From positions 625,176 through 689,175 of the forward strand of contig NZ_DLHM01000001.1 of assembly GCF_002483205.1 (NCBI RefSeq): a stretch of 64,000 nt of DNA, in the 5' to 3' direction. The first letter of the stretch is position 1, and every line of letters starts with the position of its first letter. This DNA is from Flavihumibacter sp. UBA7668. Its GTDB lineage: Bacteria; Bacteroidota; Bacteroidia; Chitinophagales; Chitinophagaceae. The position numbers and the translations under genes are program-made. The notes beneath the pieces were generated by a model that did not search any database, was not told the DNA's origin, and was given only the letters and a program-made list of their open reading frames with translations. Below are positions 8,137-17,617 of the stretch, one piece after another.

Positions 8137-9318
8137 ATGAACAAATATATATTTCCGTTAACACTGGGTGGATTGGGAATTGGCACAACCGAATTCGTGA
8201 TTATGGGGCTGCTGCCTGATGTGGCAGCTTCCTTTGCTGTAAGCATTCCAAAAGCAGGATATCTGATCTCTGCTTATGCATTGGGTGTTGTGGTAGGTGC
8301 GCCTTTACTGGTTGGGATCTCTACCAAATACAATCCAAAAAAAACACTGCTGGCATTGATGGCCATCTTTACCTTGTTTAATGCGCTATCCGGACTGGCA
8401 CCTAATTTTAATTCATTGATGGTATTGCGTTTTCTGTCTGGATTACCCCATGGAGCATTTTTTGGAATAGGGGCTGTGGTGGCTTCACAGCTTGCCAGAG
8501 AAGGTAAACAGGCACAATCCATTTCCATGATGTTTCTTGGATTAACTGTAGCCAATCTGGCCATGGTTCCGCTCGTAACATTAATTGGCCAGGCCATGAG
8601 CTGGAGGTTCGCATTTGGTATTGTTGGAATAATTGGTGCTATTACCATGTTCTTTATTCATAAATGGTTGCCTGATCAGCAGGTAAGTGAAAACAGTTCC
8701 GTAAAAGAAGAGTTGCAATTTTTTAAAAGCGGAAAAGCCTGGTTGATTCTCCTGATTACGGCTGTTGGATTTGGCGGACTCTTTGCCTGGTTCAGTTATG
8801 TTGCACCATTATCCATTCATGTTTCGCGCTTCTCTCCTTCTTTTGTACCCTATATTATGTTATTGGCCGGATTTGGAATGGTGGTTGGTAATATACTGGG
8901 AGGGATCATGGCAGATAAAATACGGCCCGATAAAGCGGCTATTTTATTGTTCCTATTGCAGGTAATTATTTTATTGGCTGTATTCTTCTTCTCCGATAAC
9001 CAGTATTTTTCATTGGTATTAACCTTCTTATGCGGATTATTGGCGATGGCCGTCTCCTCTCCCATCAATATGCTGATGATCAGCACAGCAAAAGACTCCG
9101 CGCGAATGGGTGCAGCATTTATGCAGGCAGCCTTTAACGTTGCTAATTCACTGGGTGCATATTTTGGCGGATTACCACTGGCGCATGGATTAGGATTTAA
9201 TTATCCATCACTTGCAGGCGCCCTGATGGCATTGGGTGGATTAGGATTAAGTGTATTTTTTATGCTGAAATATAAATCAGCAGATGAGGCATCACCCGTG
9301 CGAATGGTCCTACATTAA
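8137..9318 (+). CDS. MFS efflux transporter, AraJ-like (DHA1 family)
   Basis: A 393-residue major facilitator with twelve predicted membrane helices. The N-terminus KYIFPLTLGGLGIGTTEFVIMGLLPD is characteristic of AraJ/PbuE-type proton-coupled exporters of sugars or purines. The ATG at 8137 is chosen over the upstream TTG at 8086 because the family starts there, a purine-rich GGAGAAAAA precedes it, and a LacI-type palindrome occupies the upstream extension. It is likely repressed by the nearby LacI protein through the operator at 8088. The gene stops 3 bp before recognisable sequence of a HAD pseudogene, so the deletion that removed the HAD N-terminus ended right behind this gene. Confidence 0.9.
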   Translation: MNKYIFPLTLGGLGIGTTEFVIMGLLPDVAASFAVSIPKAGYLISAYALGVVVGAPLLVGISTKYNPKKTLLALMAIFTLFNALSGLAPNFNSLMVLRFLSGLPHGAFFGIGAVVASQLAREGKQAQSISMMFLGLTVANLAMVPLVTLIGQAMSWRFAFGIVGIIGAITMFFIHKWLPDQQVSENSSVKEELQFFKSGKAWLILLITAVGFGGLFAWFSYVAPLSIHVSRFSPSFVPYIMLLAGFGMVVGNILGGIMADKIRPDKAAILLFLLQVIILLAVFFFSDNQYFSLVLTFLCGLLAMAVSSPINMLMISTAKDSARMGAAFMQAAFNVANSLGAYFGGLPLAHGLGFNYPSLAGALMALGGLGLSVFFMLKYKSADEASPVRMVLH

Positions 9319-9760
9319 ACAATTATTTAAAGAACCCGAATAAGCAGCCTATACCAGGTGCATTGGATTTCATTGATTTCCTGAAAGCAGAAGGTATCCC
9401 CTTTTTCTTTTTAACAAATAACAGTCAGCGTACCAACCGCGATGTATGTTATAAACTACAACGCATTGGATTTGATGTGCAGGATGATGATATTTTTACC
9501 TGCGCGGTGGCAAGAAAAAACTAGACCTGTCTACCGATGAAACCATCATGATCGGAGATACCATGTCAACTGATATATTAGGAGCAGACACCATGGGCTT
9601 TACCACGGTACTCACTTTATCAGTTATAACCAAACGGGTAGACCTAGAACAATTCAGTTATGCTCCGGATTTTGTAATTGATTCAATTAAAGATTTGCTG
9701 GAACCGGGTTTCTTTCAGGATGTAATCCGTAAGAAAAATAGGTATAACAGTTTTGAATAA
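9319..9760 (+). pseudogene. NagD-type HAD phosphatase, internally deleted
   Basis: Two parts of one HAD-IIA (NagD-like) hydrolase remain in different frames. The first (about 9322-9520) reads PIPGALDFIDFLKAEGIPFFF then LTNNSQRTNRDVCYKLQRIG, the motif II region, and ends at a TAG at 9522. The second begins near 9508 in another frame with LDLSTDETIMIGDTMSTDI and LGADTMGFTTVL, the motif III/IV region, and runs to the stop at 9760. The N-terminal DxDG nucleophile motif and about 110 residues of the middle cap domain are absent. No functional enzyme can result. It is convergent with the lacI-type gene. Confidence 0.88.
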
Positions 9761-9766
9761 CCGATC

Positions 9767-10789
9767 TTATATATGCCGGACAGGATGTTTCAATATCAAT
9801 TCAGCCTGCAGTTCAAGAAATGCCGTCTTTGAGATTCCGTTCAGTTTAGCCAATAATTGCTGAATGGCAAGTGATCCCATTTCACGGATTGGCTGGCGTA
9901 TATAAGCATAGGGAGAATCAAAAAGTTCAAAATCATCCATGCTGTCGAAACCAACCAGAGCAATGGTTTCCGGTACTTTTAGCTGCATGGCATGAATAAA
10001 TTGAAGGCTGTAACCAGACATAAGGTTGGAGGCACAGAAAACACTGTCAATCGGTTTGGGCAATTTCAACAATTCTTCCAAGGCGGCTTTGATTTCCGCA
10101 TAACTTACCGTGGTTCCCAATTCTTTCAACCAGGTTTTATCCGGACGGATACCGGCATTTTTAAGTGCGTCCTGATAAGCTCTGGTTCTCTCCTGCAGGG
10201 TATGAAGCGGAGTACTGAATCCAATCATACCAATTCGTTTCTTTTGCTGGGATAACAAATGGTTTACGGCAGTATATGCAGCATCGTAATTGTTGAGACC
10301 AACATAATCAGATTTGACGGAGGGGAAATAGCGGTCAATTAAAATAAAAGGAACCCTGGTTTTCTTCAATGATCGTATAGCTGACTCACTACCGGCCGGT
10401 GCAGCTATCAGGAGTCCGTCTACCTGACGGGTAGCCATAAAATCCAGCATTCGTTTGAATTTAGCAGGGTCTTCATCCGAACTGGCGAAAATAAGTGCAT
10501 ATCCCTGACGATCTGCTTCATCTTCAATACACCTGGCGAGTTGCGAAAAAAAAGGATTGGCAATATCCGAAACGATTAAACCAATACTTTGGGTTTTGCT
10601 GGTTTTTAAACTACGAGCTACAATGTTCTTCTGGTAATTCAGCGACTTAGCAACTTTTCGGATTTTATCCGCTGTTTCCTTCTTAATCCGGTTTTCGTGT
10701 TGATTATTCAATACATAAGAAACCAGAGTAACAGAAACTCCGGCTTTTTCAGCAATATCCTTTAGCGAAGCAGTTGGCATAGTAATCAT
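9767..10789 (-). CDS. LacI-family transcriptional repressor
   Basis: A 340-residue sugar-type repressor: N-terminal HTH (SLKDIAEKAGVSVTLVSYVL) and hinge, followed by a periplasmic-binding-protein-like effector domain (SIGLIVSDIANPFFSQLARC, VDGLLIAAPAGSES, ALVGFDSMDDFELF). Two ATGs (10789 and 10780) are possible; the family favours the second, MPTASLKDIAEKAG. The best candidate target is the palindrome at 8088-8103 in front of the MFS exporter; no similar palindrome was found in its own promoter. It is divergent from the alpha/beta hydrolase at 10848, which may also be a target. The ligand is unknown. Confidence 0.93.
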   Translation of the reverse strand: MITMPTASLKDIAEKAGVSVTLVSYVLNNQHENRIKKETADKIRKVAKSLNYQKNIVARSLKTSKTQSIGLIVSDIANPFFSQLARCIEDEADRQGYALIFASSDEDPAKFKRMLDFMATRQVDGLLIAAPAGSESAIRSLKKTRVPFILIDRYFPSVKSDYVGLNNYDAAYTAVNHLLSQQKKRIGMIGFSTPLHTLQERTRAYQDALKNAGIRPDKTWLKELGTTVSYAEIKAALEELLKLPKPIDSVFCASNLMSGYSLQFIHAMQLKVPETIALVGFDSMDDFELFDSPYAYIRQPIREMGSLAIQQLLAKLNGISKTAFLELQAELILKHPVRHI

Positions 10790-10847
10790 GTAATTCGTTC
10801 AATATAATAAAATTCACTCTTTTACGGTAGATAATTTCTGCTTGTCG

Positions 10848-11735
10848 ATGGTAGTTTCAATCCCCAATATGCAACAGTATACTATTATTACAGAAGATGG
10901 TCTGCAGCTTTCGGCACTTTATGGATGTCCGATTGATGGCGCCATTGGAACAGTACTGCTCAGTGCTGCAACCGGCATTAAAAAAGAATACTATCTGCCC
11001 TTCTCATATTACCTCATTCAACAGGGATATAATGTTCTGTTGTATGATTACAGGGGAATAGGTGGCTCTGCCGACCCGGATCTTCGTCACTCAAAAGCCA
11101 GGTTGCATGAATGGGGTGTCTACGATATGAATGCCGCATTAAATTTTCTGGTAAAGGAAAAAGGTCTTACTGAAATCACCTGGCTGGGCCATAGCATGGG
11201 AGCTCAGCTGGTAGGATTTATTCACGAACCGCATCATTTAAAGAAAGTTATTGCCTTAAATGCCGCACTTGGATATTATGGATATTTCCCAATGAAAAAA
11301 AGAATGAAAATCTGGTTCTTATGGTATGTAGTGGCTCCCATCCTTACAACAATGTATGGATATGCACCCATGAAAAAAATAGGATGGGGAGAGAATTTAC
11401 CAACCGGAATTCTGATGGAATGGAGGAGCTGGTGTACCAATAAATATTATTTCCGTATTTTACTCAGAAAAAGATTGCAAACGGATTCATTTGAAAATTT
11501 TAAAGTGCCGATCAATGTTGTTTATTGTGCGGATGATTATATTGCCAATGATTTTACTGCCACGGCTTTTATGCAGTTTTATCCGGCTGCTCCAAAACTC
11601 ATTCAAAAATTGATGACAAGGGAATTTACGCAGGAAGAAGTTGGACATACTGGTATTTTCCGGAAGAAATTCAGTCATTGTTTATGGGATATTTTATTGA
11701 ATATTATAGAAGCCCCAGTTCCATCGCACGTCTGA
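10848..11735 (+). CDS. Alpha/beta hydrolase, serine hydrolase type
   Basis: A 295-residue soluble hydrolase with the nucleophile elbow GHSMG (Ser116 counted from ATG 10848), an oxyanion/early strand motif LYDYRGIGGSADP, a likely acid in CADDYIAND and a likely base in EVGHTGIFRKKF near the C-terminus. The length and order fit the YheT/serine aminopeptidase-like hydrolases. ATGs at 10848 and 10869 are both acceptable; the TTG at 10842 is not needed. Its last 32 bp overlap the 3' end of the convergent response-regulator gene, with no terminator between them. Substrate unknown. Confidence 0.85.
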   Translation: MVVSIPNMQQYTIITEDGLQLSALYGCPIDGAIGTVLLSAATGIKKEYYLPFSYYLIQQGYNVLLYDYRGIGGSADPDLRHSKARLHEWGVYDMNAALNFLVKEKGLTEITWLGHSMGAQLVGFIHEPHHLKKVIALNAALGYYGYFPMKKRMKIWFLWYVVAPILTTMYGYAPMKKIGWGENLPTGILMEWRSWCTNKYYFRILLRKRLQTDSFENFKVPINVVYCADDYIANDFTATAFMQFYPAAPKLIQKLMTREFTQEEVGHTGIFRKKFSHCLWDILLNIIEAPVPSHV

Positions 11736-12324
11736 TGAGTTGCGCGGTATTACTTACCTGTAATTTTGCATAGAGATTCTTTCGGTGTGTATCCACCGTA
11801 TCAATACTTATATAAAATTGTACTGCAGTTTGTGCGTTGGTATTACCCTCACTGATACTTTTTAAAATGTCCTTTTCTCTTCGGGTCAGAATCGGAAACT
11901 GCTGTCCCTGCCGGGTAGCAGCTTTCATTAACTGAGCAACTTCAAAGCTGAGATAAGTCATCCCATTTGCCACTTCCCGTATGGCAGCAACTATTTCAGC
12001 TTTACCGGAATTTTTCAAAAGGTATCCGCTTGCCCCGGTTTCCATCATTTTTTTTACATAGGTAGTTTGTCCATATGTTGTGAGTGCAAGAATTTTAAGT
12101 TCCGGTTGTGACGTCAGCAATTGTTGGCATAAATCAAGTCCGTTGATATCTGGAAGATTGATATCAAGTAAAACAATATCTGCTTTTTCTGAAGAAAAAT
12201 AATGCAAACAATTGTAACCTGTGCTGGCATAACCAACCACATCAATATCAGGTTCCTGTTGAAGCAGTGCGTAAATGCCTTCCACCAAAACGGCATGGTC
12301 ATCAACAATAAATACTTTTATCAT
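11704..12324 (-). CDS. NarL/FixJ-type response regulator
   Basis: A 206-residue regulator with a receiver domain (acidic pocket VDDH near residue 8, phosphoacceptor Asp54 in VLLDINLPDING, Lys in YLLKNSGK) and a C-terminal LuxR-type HTH (LTRREKDILKSISEGNTNAQ, SIDTVDTHRKNLYAKL). It overlaps the upstream histidine kinase by 4 bp (ATGA type), so the two are co-translated and form one two-component system. The target genes are not visible. Confidence 0.95.
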   Translation of the reverse strand: MIKVFIVDDHAVLVEGIYALLQQEPDIDVVGYASTGYNCLHYFSSEKADIVLLDINLPDINGLDLCQQLLTSQPELKILALTTYGQTTYVKKMMETGASGYLLKNSGKAEIVAAIREVANGMTYLSFEVAQLMKAATRQGQQFPILTRREKDILKSISEGNTNAQTAVQFYISIDTVDTHRKNLYAKLQVSNTAQLIRRAMELGLL

Positions 12325-14342
12325 ACTGGCAATTCAAATTCAAGTGTTACGGAAGTCCCCTCCCCTGCACCAGTTATAATATCACATTTTCCACCCAGCA
12401 ATTCTGTCCTGTATCGGATATTATTTAAACCATTCCCCTCTATTTTTTCCATCTTTTCCAGCTCATATCCTATGCCATCATCTTCAACGTTTATCGACAA
12501 CCAATTTTCAACAACCGTCATTTGCACCATAAGATTTTCTGCTTTTGCATGTTTTATCACATTATTTACCAGCTCCTGGATGATTCGGTACAGATAAACA
12601 GATTCGGTATCTTTCCATTTTCGGACTTCCCCTGTATATTGAAAACGAACCCTGAGATTAGTGGAGGTCTGTATCTGATCACATAAATCTTCCACAGCTT
12701 CCGTTAATCCGAATTTCAACAATGCATCCGGCATCAGGTTGTAAGCAATCCGACGAAGGTCAAAAATTGAGTTATCCAGCATACTCAGACTGCGGTCAAA
12801 CTGAACAGTCTGTTCGGTTGGAATACTAAGTTTTTCCTTAATATTGGCGAAGGACATTTTAATACCGGAAAGAAGGCTTCCGATCCCATCATGCAGATCT
12901 CTCGCAATTCTGGATCGTTCTTCTTCCTGTCCGCGTAACATGGCAGTCATATGCAACAATTGATTATCTTTCTCGAGATCAATAATTTTTTGCCGTTGGA
13001 TTTCAACCTGTTGTTGCTGATTTTTCTGTTTGGCAACATAATACCTGTAAATAAGGAAAAGGAATAAAGCGAGCAGGAAGATGGATGCGATATATACCTT
13101 GTTTTTAAACGCTTGTCGTTCCAATGCAAGTACCCGTACTTCATTTTCTTTTTCCAATACCTGAATAGTATGTTCTTTCTGGGCGGACTCATATAAAACC
13201 GATAAGTTGTTCAGCGTTGTCTGGTTGTTTTGAAGGGAGAACTGGTCTTTCAATGCGGTGCTTTTTTTCAGGAACTCATAGGCTTTTGCCGGATTTTCGG
13301 TGGCCGCTTCATAATCAGCCAGATTAGCATAGGCATTGATCAGATGAATGGTTTTGCCCGTTTTTTTGGCTTCTTCCAAACCCTGCAAAACATAGTTCCG
13401 GCTCTCTTTCAATTTCCCAAGTTTAAGACTATTCTTAAAAAGATAATTCAATGCACCATAAGTATTGATTTTATGATTTCCCGAGCTTGCTATCTGGTAG
13501 CCTTTTTCATAATAATGAAAAGATGAATCGAATTGCTGCTTTTTGAAAAAGTAATGGCCCATATCGAGAAAATGATTGGAACTTAATGCCTGTTCCAGGG
13601 TATCGGGCATAAAGGGAGCAACACGTTGCAAATAGGGATAAGCCTGATCGGATTTTTCCTGTTTTAGTAAGACGGATGCCAGTGTTGCATAAGCCTGTAA
13701 CTGTAGTATTTTTGGCATTGGTCGGGTATCTGCCAGGAGGGCACCTTTCTCCGCATAAAGCGCTGCCTGATCCTGGTTATTCAGTTGCAGGTAAGAGCTG
13801 CTGATATTCTGCAGCAAATACATAATTTGTATATCCTGCACGGTATCATAGTACCGGAGCGATTCAAAATAATGTTTTAAAGCTGCATGATAATTTTCCT
13901 GTTCCTGATACTGCAGGCCTTTCATACGATGAGCGTTTGCCCAGTTGGATCGCAAATCAGGAAATGACTGGCTGGCCTTAATGGAGGAATCCATATAATG
14001 ATGAAAGCCATCCAGGTTTTTATCGCCCCGGTAGTAATAGGCCTTCCATAAATATGCTGAGGCCAGGCCTTTCGGATAATTAAGTTGTTTGCTGAGTTGC
14101 AGACATTCCTCCCAATAGGCTATCAAATCGCGCCTTTGTTTATGAAAATAGGCCGTATTGATCAGTTTGATAAGCCGGTTAATTCGGGCGGTATCTTTTG
14201 CTTGATAAACATCCAGTGAGTCAATAGCAGCTGCTTTTCGTTTTTCAAATCCTTCCGTCCATTCATTGATATTACTGCCTGGAACCTGGGCCTGGCAAAA
14301 GCATGTCAGTAGTACTAAACCAGGGATCCAGGAGCTGCGCAT
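12321..14342 (-). CDS. TPR-domain sensor histidine kinase, NarX-like
   Basis: A 673-residue kinase. A signal peptide (cleavage near residue 19) leads to an N-terminal region of tetratricopeptide-like helical repeats (about 60-380) outside the cytoplasm, a single membrane helix at about 416-436, a short coiled coil, HisKA_3 with His485 in RIARDLHDGIGSLLSG, and an HATPase ending in GNGLNNIRYRTELLGG. This is the usual Bacteroidota TPR kinase layout paired with NarL-type regulators. Its stop overlaps the regulator start. The signal sensed is unknown. Confidence 0.93.
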   Translation of the reverse strand: MRSSWIPGLVLLTCFCQAQVPGSNINEWTEGFEKRKAAAIDSLDVYQAKDTARINRLIKLINTAYFHKQRRDLIAYWEECLQLSKQLNYPKGLASAYLWKAYYYRGDKNLDGFHHYMDSSIKASQSFPDLRSNWANAHRMKGLQYQEQENYHAALKHYFESLRYYDTVQDIQIMYLLQNISSSYLQLNNQDQAALYAEKGALLADTRPMPKILQLQAYATLASVLLKQEKSDQAYPYLQRVAPFMPDTLEQALSSNHFLDMGHYFFKKQQFDSSFHYYEKGYQIASSGNHKINTYGALNYLFKNSLKLGKLKESRNYVLQGLEEAKKTGKTIHLINAYANLADYEAATENPAKAYEFLKKSTALKDQFSLQNNQTTLNNLSVLYESAQKEHTIQVLEKENEVRVLALERQAFKNKVYIASIFLLALFLFLIYRYYVAKQKNQQQQVEIQRQKIIDLEKDNQLLHMTAMLRGQEEERSRIARDLHDGIGSLLSGIKMSFANIKEKLSIPTEQTVQFDRSLSMLDNSIFDLRRIAYNLMPDALLKFGLTEAVEDLCDQIQTSTNLRVRFQYTGEVRKWKDTESVYLYRIIQELVNNVIKHAKAENLMVQMTVVENWLSINVEDDGIGYELEKMEKIEGNGLNNIRYRTELLGGKCDIITGAGEGTSVTLEFELPV

Positions 14343-14388
14343 GAATTGATTATATTAAGCGAAGCTAGGCACTTGTTTTTGAATCTTC

Positions 14389-16002
14389 CTACCGTAAAAG
14401 GGTGAGACCGTTTTCCCTGATCCGGTATTCTTCGAGGTCCAGTAAGGTAAAATATTTCCGGATAAGTTCTTCATCAAATTCCTGTTTCCGGTTCATATGG
14501 GTAAGGAGATTTCGTTGCGTTTCCAACAGGTCCAATTGTATATGATAAAATCTAATCAGGGTATCGGATTGAAATTCCGGGTTTCCGTTTGGATGATGGC
14601 CAAAGATATGGAGATCGGTTTCCAGTCGGTTCAGCAGATTGGAAACATAGGAGTTCTCTGTTGTCTCTTTTTCGTAACGGGTGTTAAGATGTTCTTTGCT
14701 TATGAGAGCCAGTTTCTTTCGGATAAAGCGGTGTTGTTCTTCTTCATCAATGGTGCTGTACTTATCGGTGATGTTGATTTTTTTGATCAGCCAGGGAAGG
14801 GTAAGTCCCTGGAAAACCAGGGTCATCAGGATGACAACAAATGTGATGAAAAGGATAAGGTTTCTCAGAGGGAATGATTCTCCACCGGGAAGTGCAATCG
14901 GTATTGAAAGTGCTGCTGCCAGAGAAACCACACCACGCATTCCGGCCCATCCGGCGATCAGGGGCATTTTCCAACCGGGATTGGGATCGGCAACTGTAAT
15001 AAATCGGCTGACGATTTTTGTGAATCCGGCAGCGCCGAAGGAGGAAGCAAGTCGGGTTAAAATAAGTACTGCTGAAATAGCGATTCCATATCCGATTGCG
15101 GATTTCAGGCTGATGGTGCCAAGATCAGTTGTAATAGCGGGCAGTTGTAATCCGATTAAAAGAAAGATGAAACCATTAAAAACGAAGACCAGGTTTCCCC
15201 AGACATTTACTCCCTGCAGGCGGCTTTGGTAACTAAGCATTTTTTGGCGCTGACTGGATAGCAACAAGCCTCCGCTCACTACTGCCAGGACGCCTGAATA
15301 ATGATAATGTTCTGCTGCGTAATACATAGCGTAGGGGGTGATCAGGGTGAGTACTGTTTCTATACTTGGTGTAAGGGGTAAAAAACGATGCAGCAGGTAG
15401 ATGAGTAGCCCGATTAATAATCCGATCAGCAGGCCCATTAGGATAACGAGTACAAAACTCAGGGTTGCTTCTTTTAGGTCAAATTGTCCGGTTAATACGG
15501 CGGCTAATGCGAAGCGGAAAACAATGAGGGAGGAGGCATCGTTCAGCAGGCTTTCGCCTTCGATGATACTAACCAGATATTTGGGTGCATTGACCTGGCG
15601 CATGATGGTGGTAGCTGAAACGGCGTCGGGGGGAGAGATGATTCCGCCGAGTAAAAAACCGAGTGCAAGTGTAAATCCGGGTATATAGGAACTGGAGAAA
15701 ATAGCGATGATGATGGATGTGATGATGACAACCGGGAAGGCAAAACTGGTGATAACTCGGCGCCATTTCCAGAATTCTTTCCAGGAGGTTTGCCAGGCTG
15801 CTTCGTAGAGCAGGGGTGGTAGGAAAATAAGAAATACGATTTCGGGGTTGATACCTACATGGGAGAATTCTGCGAGGAAGCTAAGCAGCAAGCCTCCAAT
15901 TACGAGGATAATTGGATAGGCGATTTTTACCTTATTGGCGAGCACTACGAGTGCCAGGATTATCAATACCATGTACAGGTATTCAATCAGAATAGGTTGC
16001 AT
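14389..16002 (-). CDS. CPA1-family Na+/H+ antiporter
   Basis: A 537-residue cation/proton antiporter with about twelve membrane helices and a cytoplasmic C-terminal tail of ~130 residues. Diagnostic are FLLGGIISPPDAVSATTIMR and the ESLLNDASSLIVF motif with the ND pair for ion binding, as in bacterial NhaP/NHE proteins. It exports Na+ or K+ in exchange for protons to regulate pH or salt. A degenerate -7 box (TAACTTTA on the minus strand, 16014-16007) sits 4 nt before the ATG, and the 11-nt repeat array occupies the upstream DNA, so the array may influence its transcription. Confidence 0.93.
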   Translation of the reverse strand: MQPILIEYLYMVLIILALVVLANKVKIAYPIILVIGGLLLSFLAEFSHVGINPEIVFLIFLPPLLYEAAWQTSWKEFWKWRRVITSFAFPVVIITSIIIAIFSSSYIPGFTLALGFLLGGIISPPDAVSATTIMRQVNAPKYLVSIIEGESLLNDASSLIVFRFALAAVLTGQFDLKEATLSFVLVILMGLLIGLLIGLLIYLLHRFLPLTPSIETVLTLITPYAMYYAAEHYHYSGVLAVVSGGLLLSSQRQKMLSYQSRLQGVNVWGNLVFVFNGFIFLLIGLQLPAITTDLGTISLKSAIGYGIAISAVLILTRLASSFGAAGFTKIVSRFITVADPNPGWKMPLIAGWAGMRGVVSLAAALSIPIALPGGESFPLRNLILFITFVVILMTLVFQGLTLPWLIKKINITDKYSTIDEEEQHRFIRKKLALISKEHLNTRYEKETTENSYVSNLLNRLETDLHIFGHHPNGNPEFQSDTLIRFYHIQLDLLETQRNLLTHMNRKQEFDEELIRKYFTLLDLEEYRIRENGLTLLR

Positions 16003-16010
16003 AGGGTAAA

Positions 16011-16100
16011 GTTAGGAGATAGGTGTCAGACAGGTGTTAGAACGCTGTTAGAGAGGTGTCAGATACATGTTAGAACTATCTTAGACATGTATCTGACACC
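16011..16100. repeat. 11-nt tandem array, copy A, with 15-bp hairpin
   Basis: From 16022 to 16098 seven consecutive 11-nt units of consensus GGTGTYAGAVM follow one another exactly in register, preceded by one degenerate unit (16011-16021). The last units turn into the reverse complement, so GGTGTCAGATACATG (16055-16069) pairs perfectly with 16086-16100 across a 16-nt loop. A near-identical copy lies at 17617-17717. The array separates the divergent antiporter and lipoprotein genes. It resembles REP-type palindromic repeats, but no Y1 transposase is in the window. Confidence 0.85.
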
Positions 16101-16164
16101 CGACTGCAACGGAAACTAATTTTTGGCTGTCAAAAAAGTATTACCTGTCATTAAAATCTTGCAT

Positions 16165-16581
16165 ATGAGAAGAGTCGTTCCATTTTTGAGTGCTTTATTT
16201 TTCCTGTTAAGTGCGTGTCAGAAAGTGAATAATCAACAGGAAGAACTTACCGGTGAAGCCATTGTAACTGTGAAGTTAATAGATGCCATGTGTTCTTCCG
16301 TCATTCTACAAATACAGGAGGATTCTCTTAAAAAATTCGGAGAGCAGCAATTTCATTACAAAGGAAAGACCTATGATGGTATCTTTTCCTCCAGCATGAA
16401 CTGCCCCATATATAGTCAGCCAGCCGTTCTGGCAGTCAGCGGTAGTATAAACGAAGCAACTTCTTTTAAGGTCCTCATTTCCAAAACAGCACCAGCTTCT
16501 TCGAGCTGTGAAATGGTAACCTGCCAGGCTGTACTAAGTAATATGCCTGGTACTTTTTACCATGTATACCCAATACGTTAG
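16165..16581 (+). CDS. Small lipoprotein of unknown function
   Basis: A 138-residue secreted lipoprotein: signal peptide with lipobox LLSAC (Cys18) from the ATG at 16165; the upstream ATG-like extension to 16123 lies in the spacer after the repeat and is unlikely to be translated. The mature part has five further cysteines (C at SAMCSSV-like, SMNCPI, SSCEM and VTCQA positions), suggesting disulphides in the periplasm or at the surface. No known domain recognised. It precedes the bestrophin gene by 28 bp and both are enclosed by the 11-nt repeat arrays. Confidence 0.7.
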   Translation: MRRVVPFLSALFFLLSACQKVNNQQEELTGEAIVTVKLIDAMCSSVILQIQEDSLKKFGEQQFHYKGKTYDGIFSSSMNCPIYSQPAVLAVSGSINEATSFKVLISKTAPASSSCEMVTCQAVLSNMPGTFYHVYPIR

Positions 16582-16597
16582 GTGGGAAGGGAAACTG

Positions 16598-16605
16598 TAT
16601 TTTTG
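16598..16605 (+). promoter_or_regulatory. -7 box 4 nt before bestrophin start
   Basis: TATTTTTG matches TAnnTTTG exactly and is followed by CAGC and the ATG of the bestrophin gene. If used, transcription would begin at or within a base or two of the start codon. No TTTG at -33. Confidence 0.45.
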
Positions 16606-16609
16606 CAGC

Positions 16610-17617
16610 ATGCATACCGGAACTCGATATACTCCGCTGGAGTTTTATAAATGGACAAGAAGGGATACCTATTGGATGATTTTGTTAGCCGCCATTCCTA
16701 CCCTATCTTATGCTTTCGGTGGGCGGTTTATAGCGTTGCCCTGGCAACCCATCGCAATTCTTGGAACTGCGGTAGCATTTATAGTGGGATTTAAAAACAA
16801 TGCCAGTTATAACCGAATCTGGGAAGCTCGTCAGATTTATGGTGCCATCATTAATGATAGTAGGAGTTTTGCCTATACCCTAAGGGATGCACTTGGGGGA
16901 AAGTCTTCTCCATTAGTTCAACGCATGTTTTATCGGCATTTCGCCTGGCTAACAGCCCTCCGTTATCAGCTAAGAGAACCTCGACCATGGGAAAATATGC
17001 AGCGGGAAAATAACCGTGAATTTCAGGGAGATCATTATCAGATTCCGGAAAAACAGCAATCCCTGGAGCAATCATTGCAACCCTTTCTGAATGAATCGGA
17101 ATGGAACTATATTCTTTCCAAGAAAAACAAAGCGACTCAATTGAGTGCTATGCAATCCGAGGAATTGGCGCAATTACGGACTACCAATTCCATCAATGAT
17201 TTTCAATGGACCCAATTGCAACAGCGCCTAACTTTATTAACCGACCATCAGGGCAAGGCGGAGCGAATAAAAAATTTTCCTTATCCAAGGAATTTCGCCT
17301 CCATTGCCACATATTTACTGATGATTTTTGTGGTCCTGGTTCCATTTGGGGCGCTTCGTGATTTTGATTCACTTGGCAAAGGTACCATTCTGGAAGGGTA
17401 TACGATCTGGCTGAATATCCCTTTTTCTGTTTTAGTAACTTGGGCATTCCATACGCTCGATACTGTCGGAGAAAGTTCAGTTAATCCATTCGAAGGAAGT
17501 GCCAATGATGTTCCGATTACCCAAATCAGCCGTGTCATCGAAATCGATATGAGAGATATGCTGGATGAAACCAATTTGCCCGATCCCATCCAGCCTCAAA
17601 ACAATATTCTTCTTTAG
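16610..17617 (+). CDS. Bestrophin-family anion channel
   Basis: A 335-residue member of the bestrophin/UPF0187 family (pentameric chloride or cation channels of the inner membrane). Recognisable are the first helix after RRDTYWMILLAAIPTLSYAF, the signature AFIVGFKNNASYNRIWEARQIYG and the distal IWLNIPFSVLVTWAFHTLDTVGE followed by NPFEGSANDVP, a Ca-clasp-like acidic loop of this family. The start at 16610 is chosen because homologues begin near TPLEFYKW and a -7 box lies just before it. The TAG stop overlaps the first base of repeat array B, so the gene ends exactly at the array. Confidence 0.9.
   Translation: MHTGTRYTPLEFYKWTRRDTYWMILLAAIPTLSYAFGGRFIALPWQPIAILGTAVAFIVGFKNNASYNRIWEARQIYGAIINDSRSFAYTLRDALGGKSSPLVQRMFYRHFAWLTALRYQLREPRPWENMQRENNREFQGDHYQIPEKQQSLEQSLQPFLNESEWNYILSKKNKATQLSAMQSEELAQLRTTNSINDFQWTQLQQRLTLLTDHQGKAERIKNFPYPRNFASIATYLLMIFVVLVPFGALRDFDSLGKGTILEGYTIWLNIPFSVLVTWAFHTLDTVGESSVNPFEGSANDVPITQISRVIEIDMRDMLDETNLPDPIQPQNNILL

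Noticed and set aside
14681..15232. 183-codon ORF antisense to the antiporter gene
   Set aside because: Shadow frame opposite membrane helices; low-complexity and no recognisable family.
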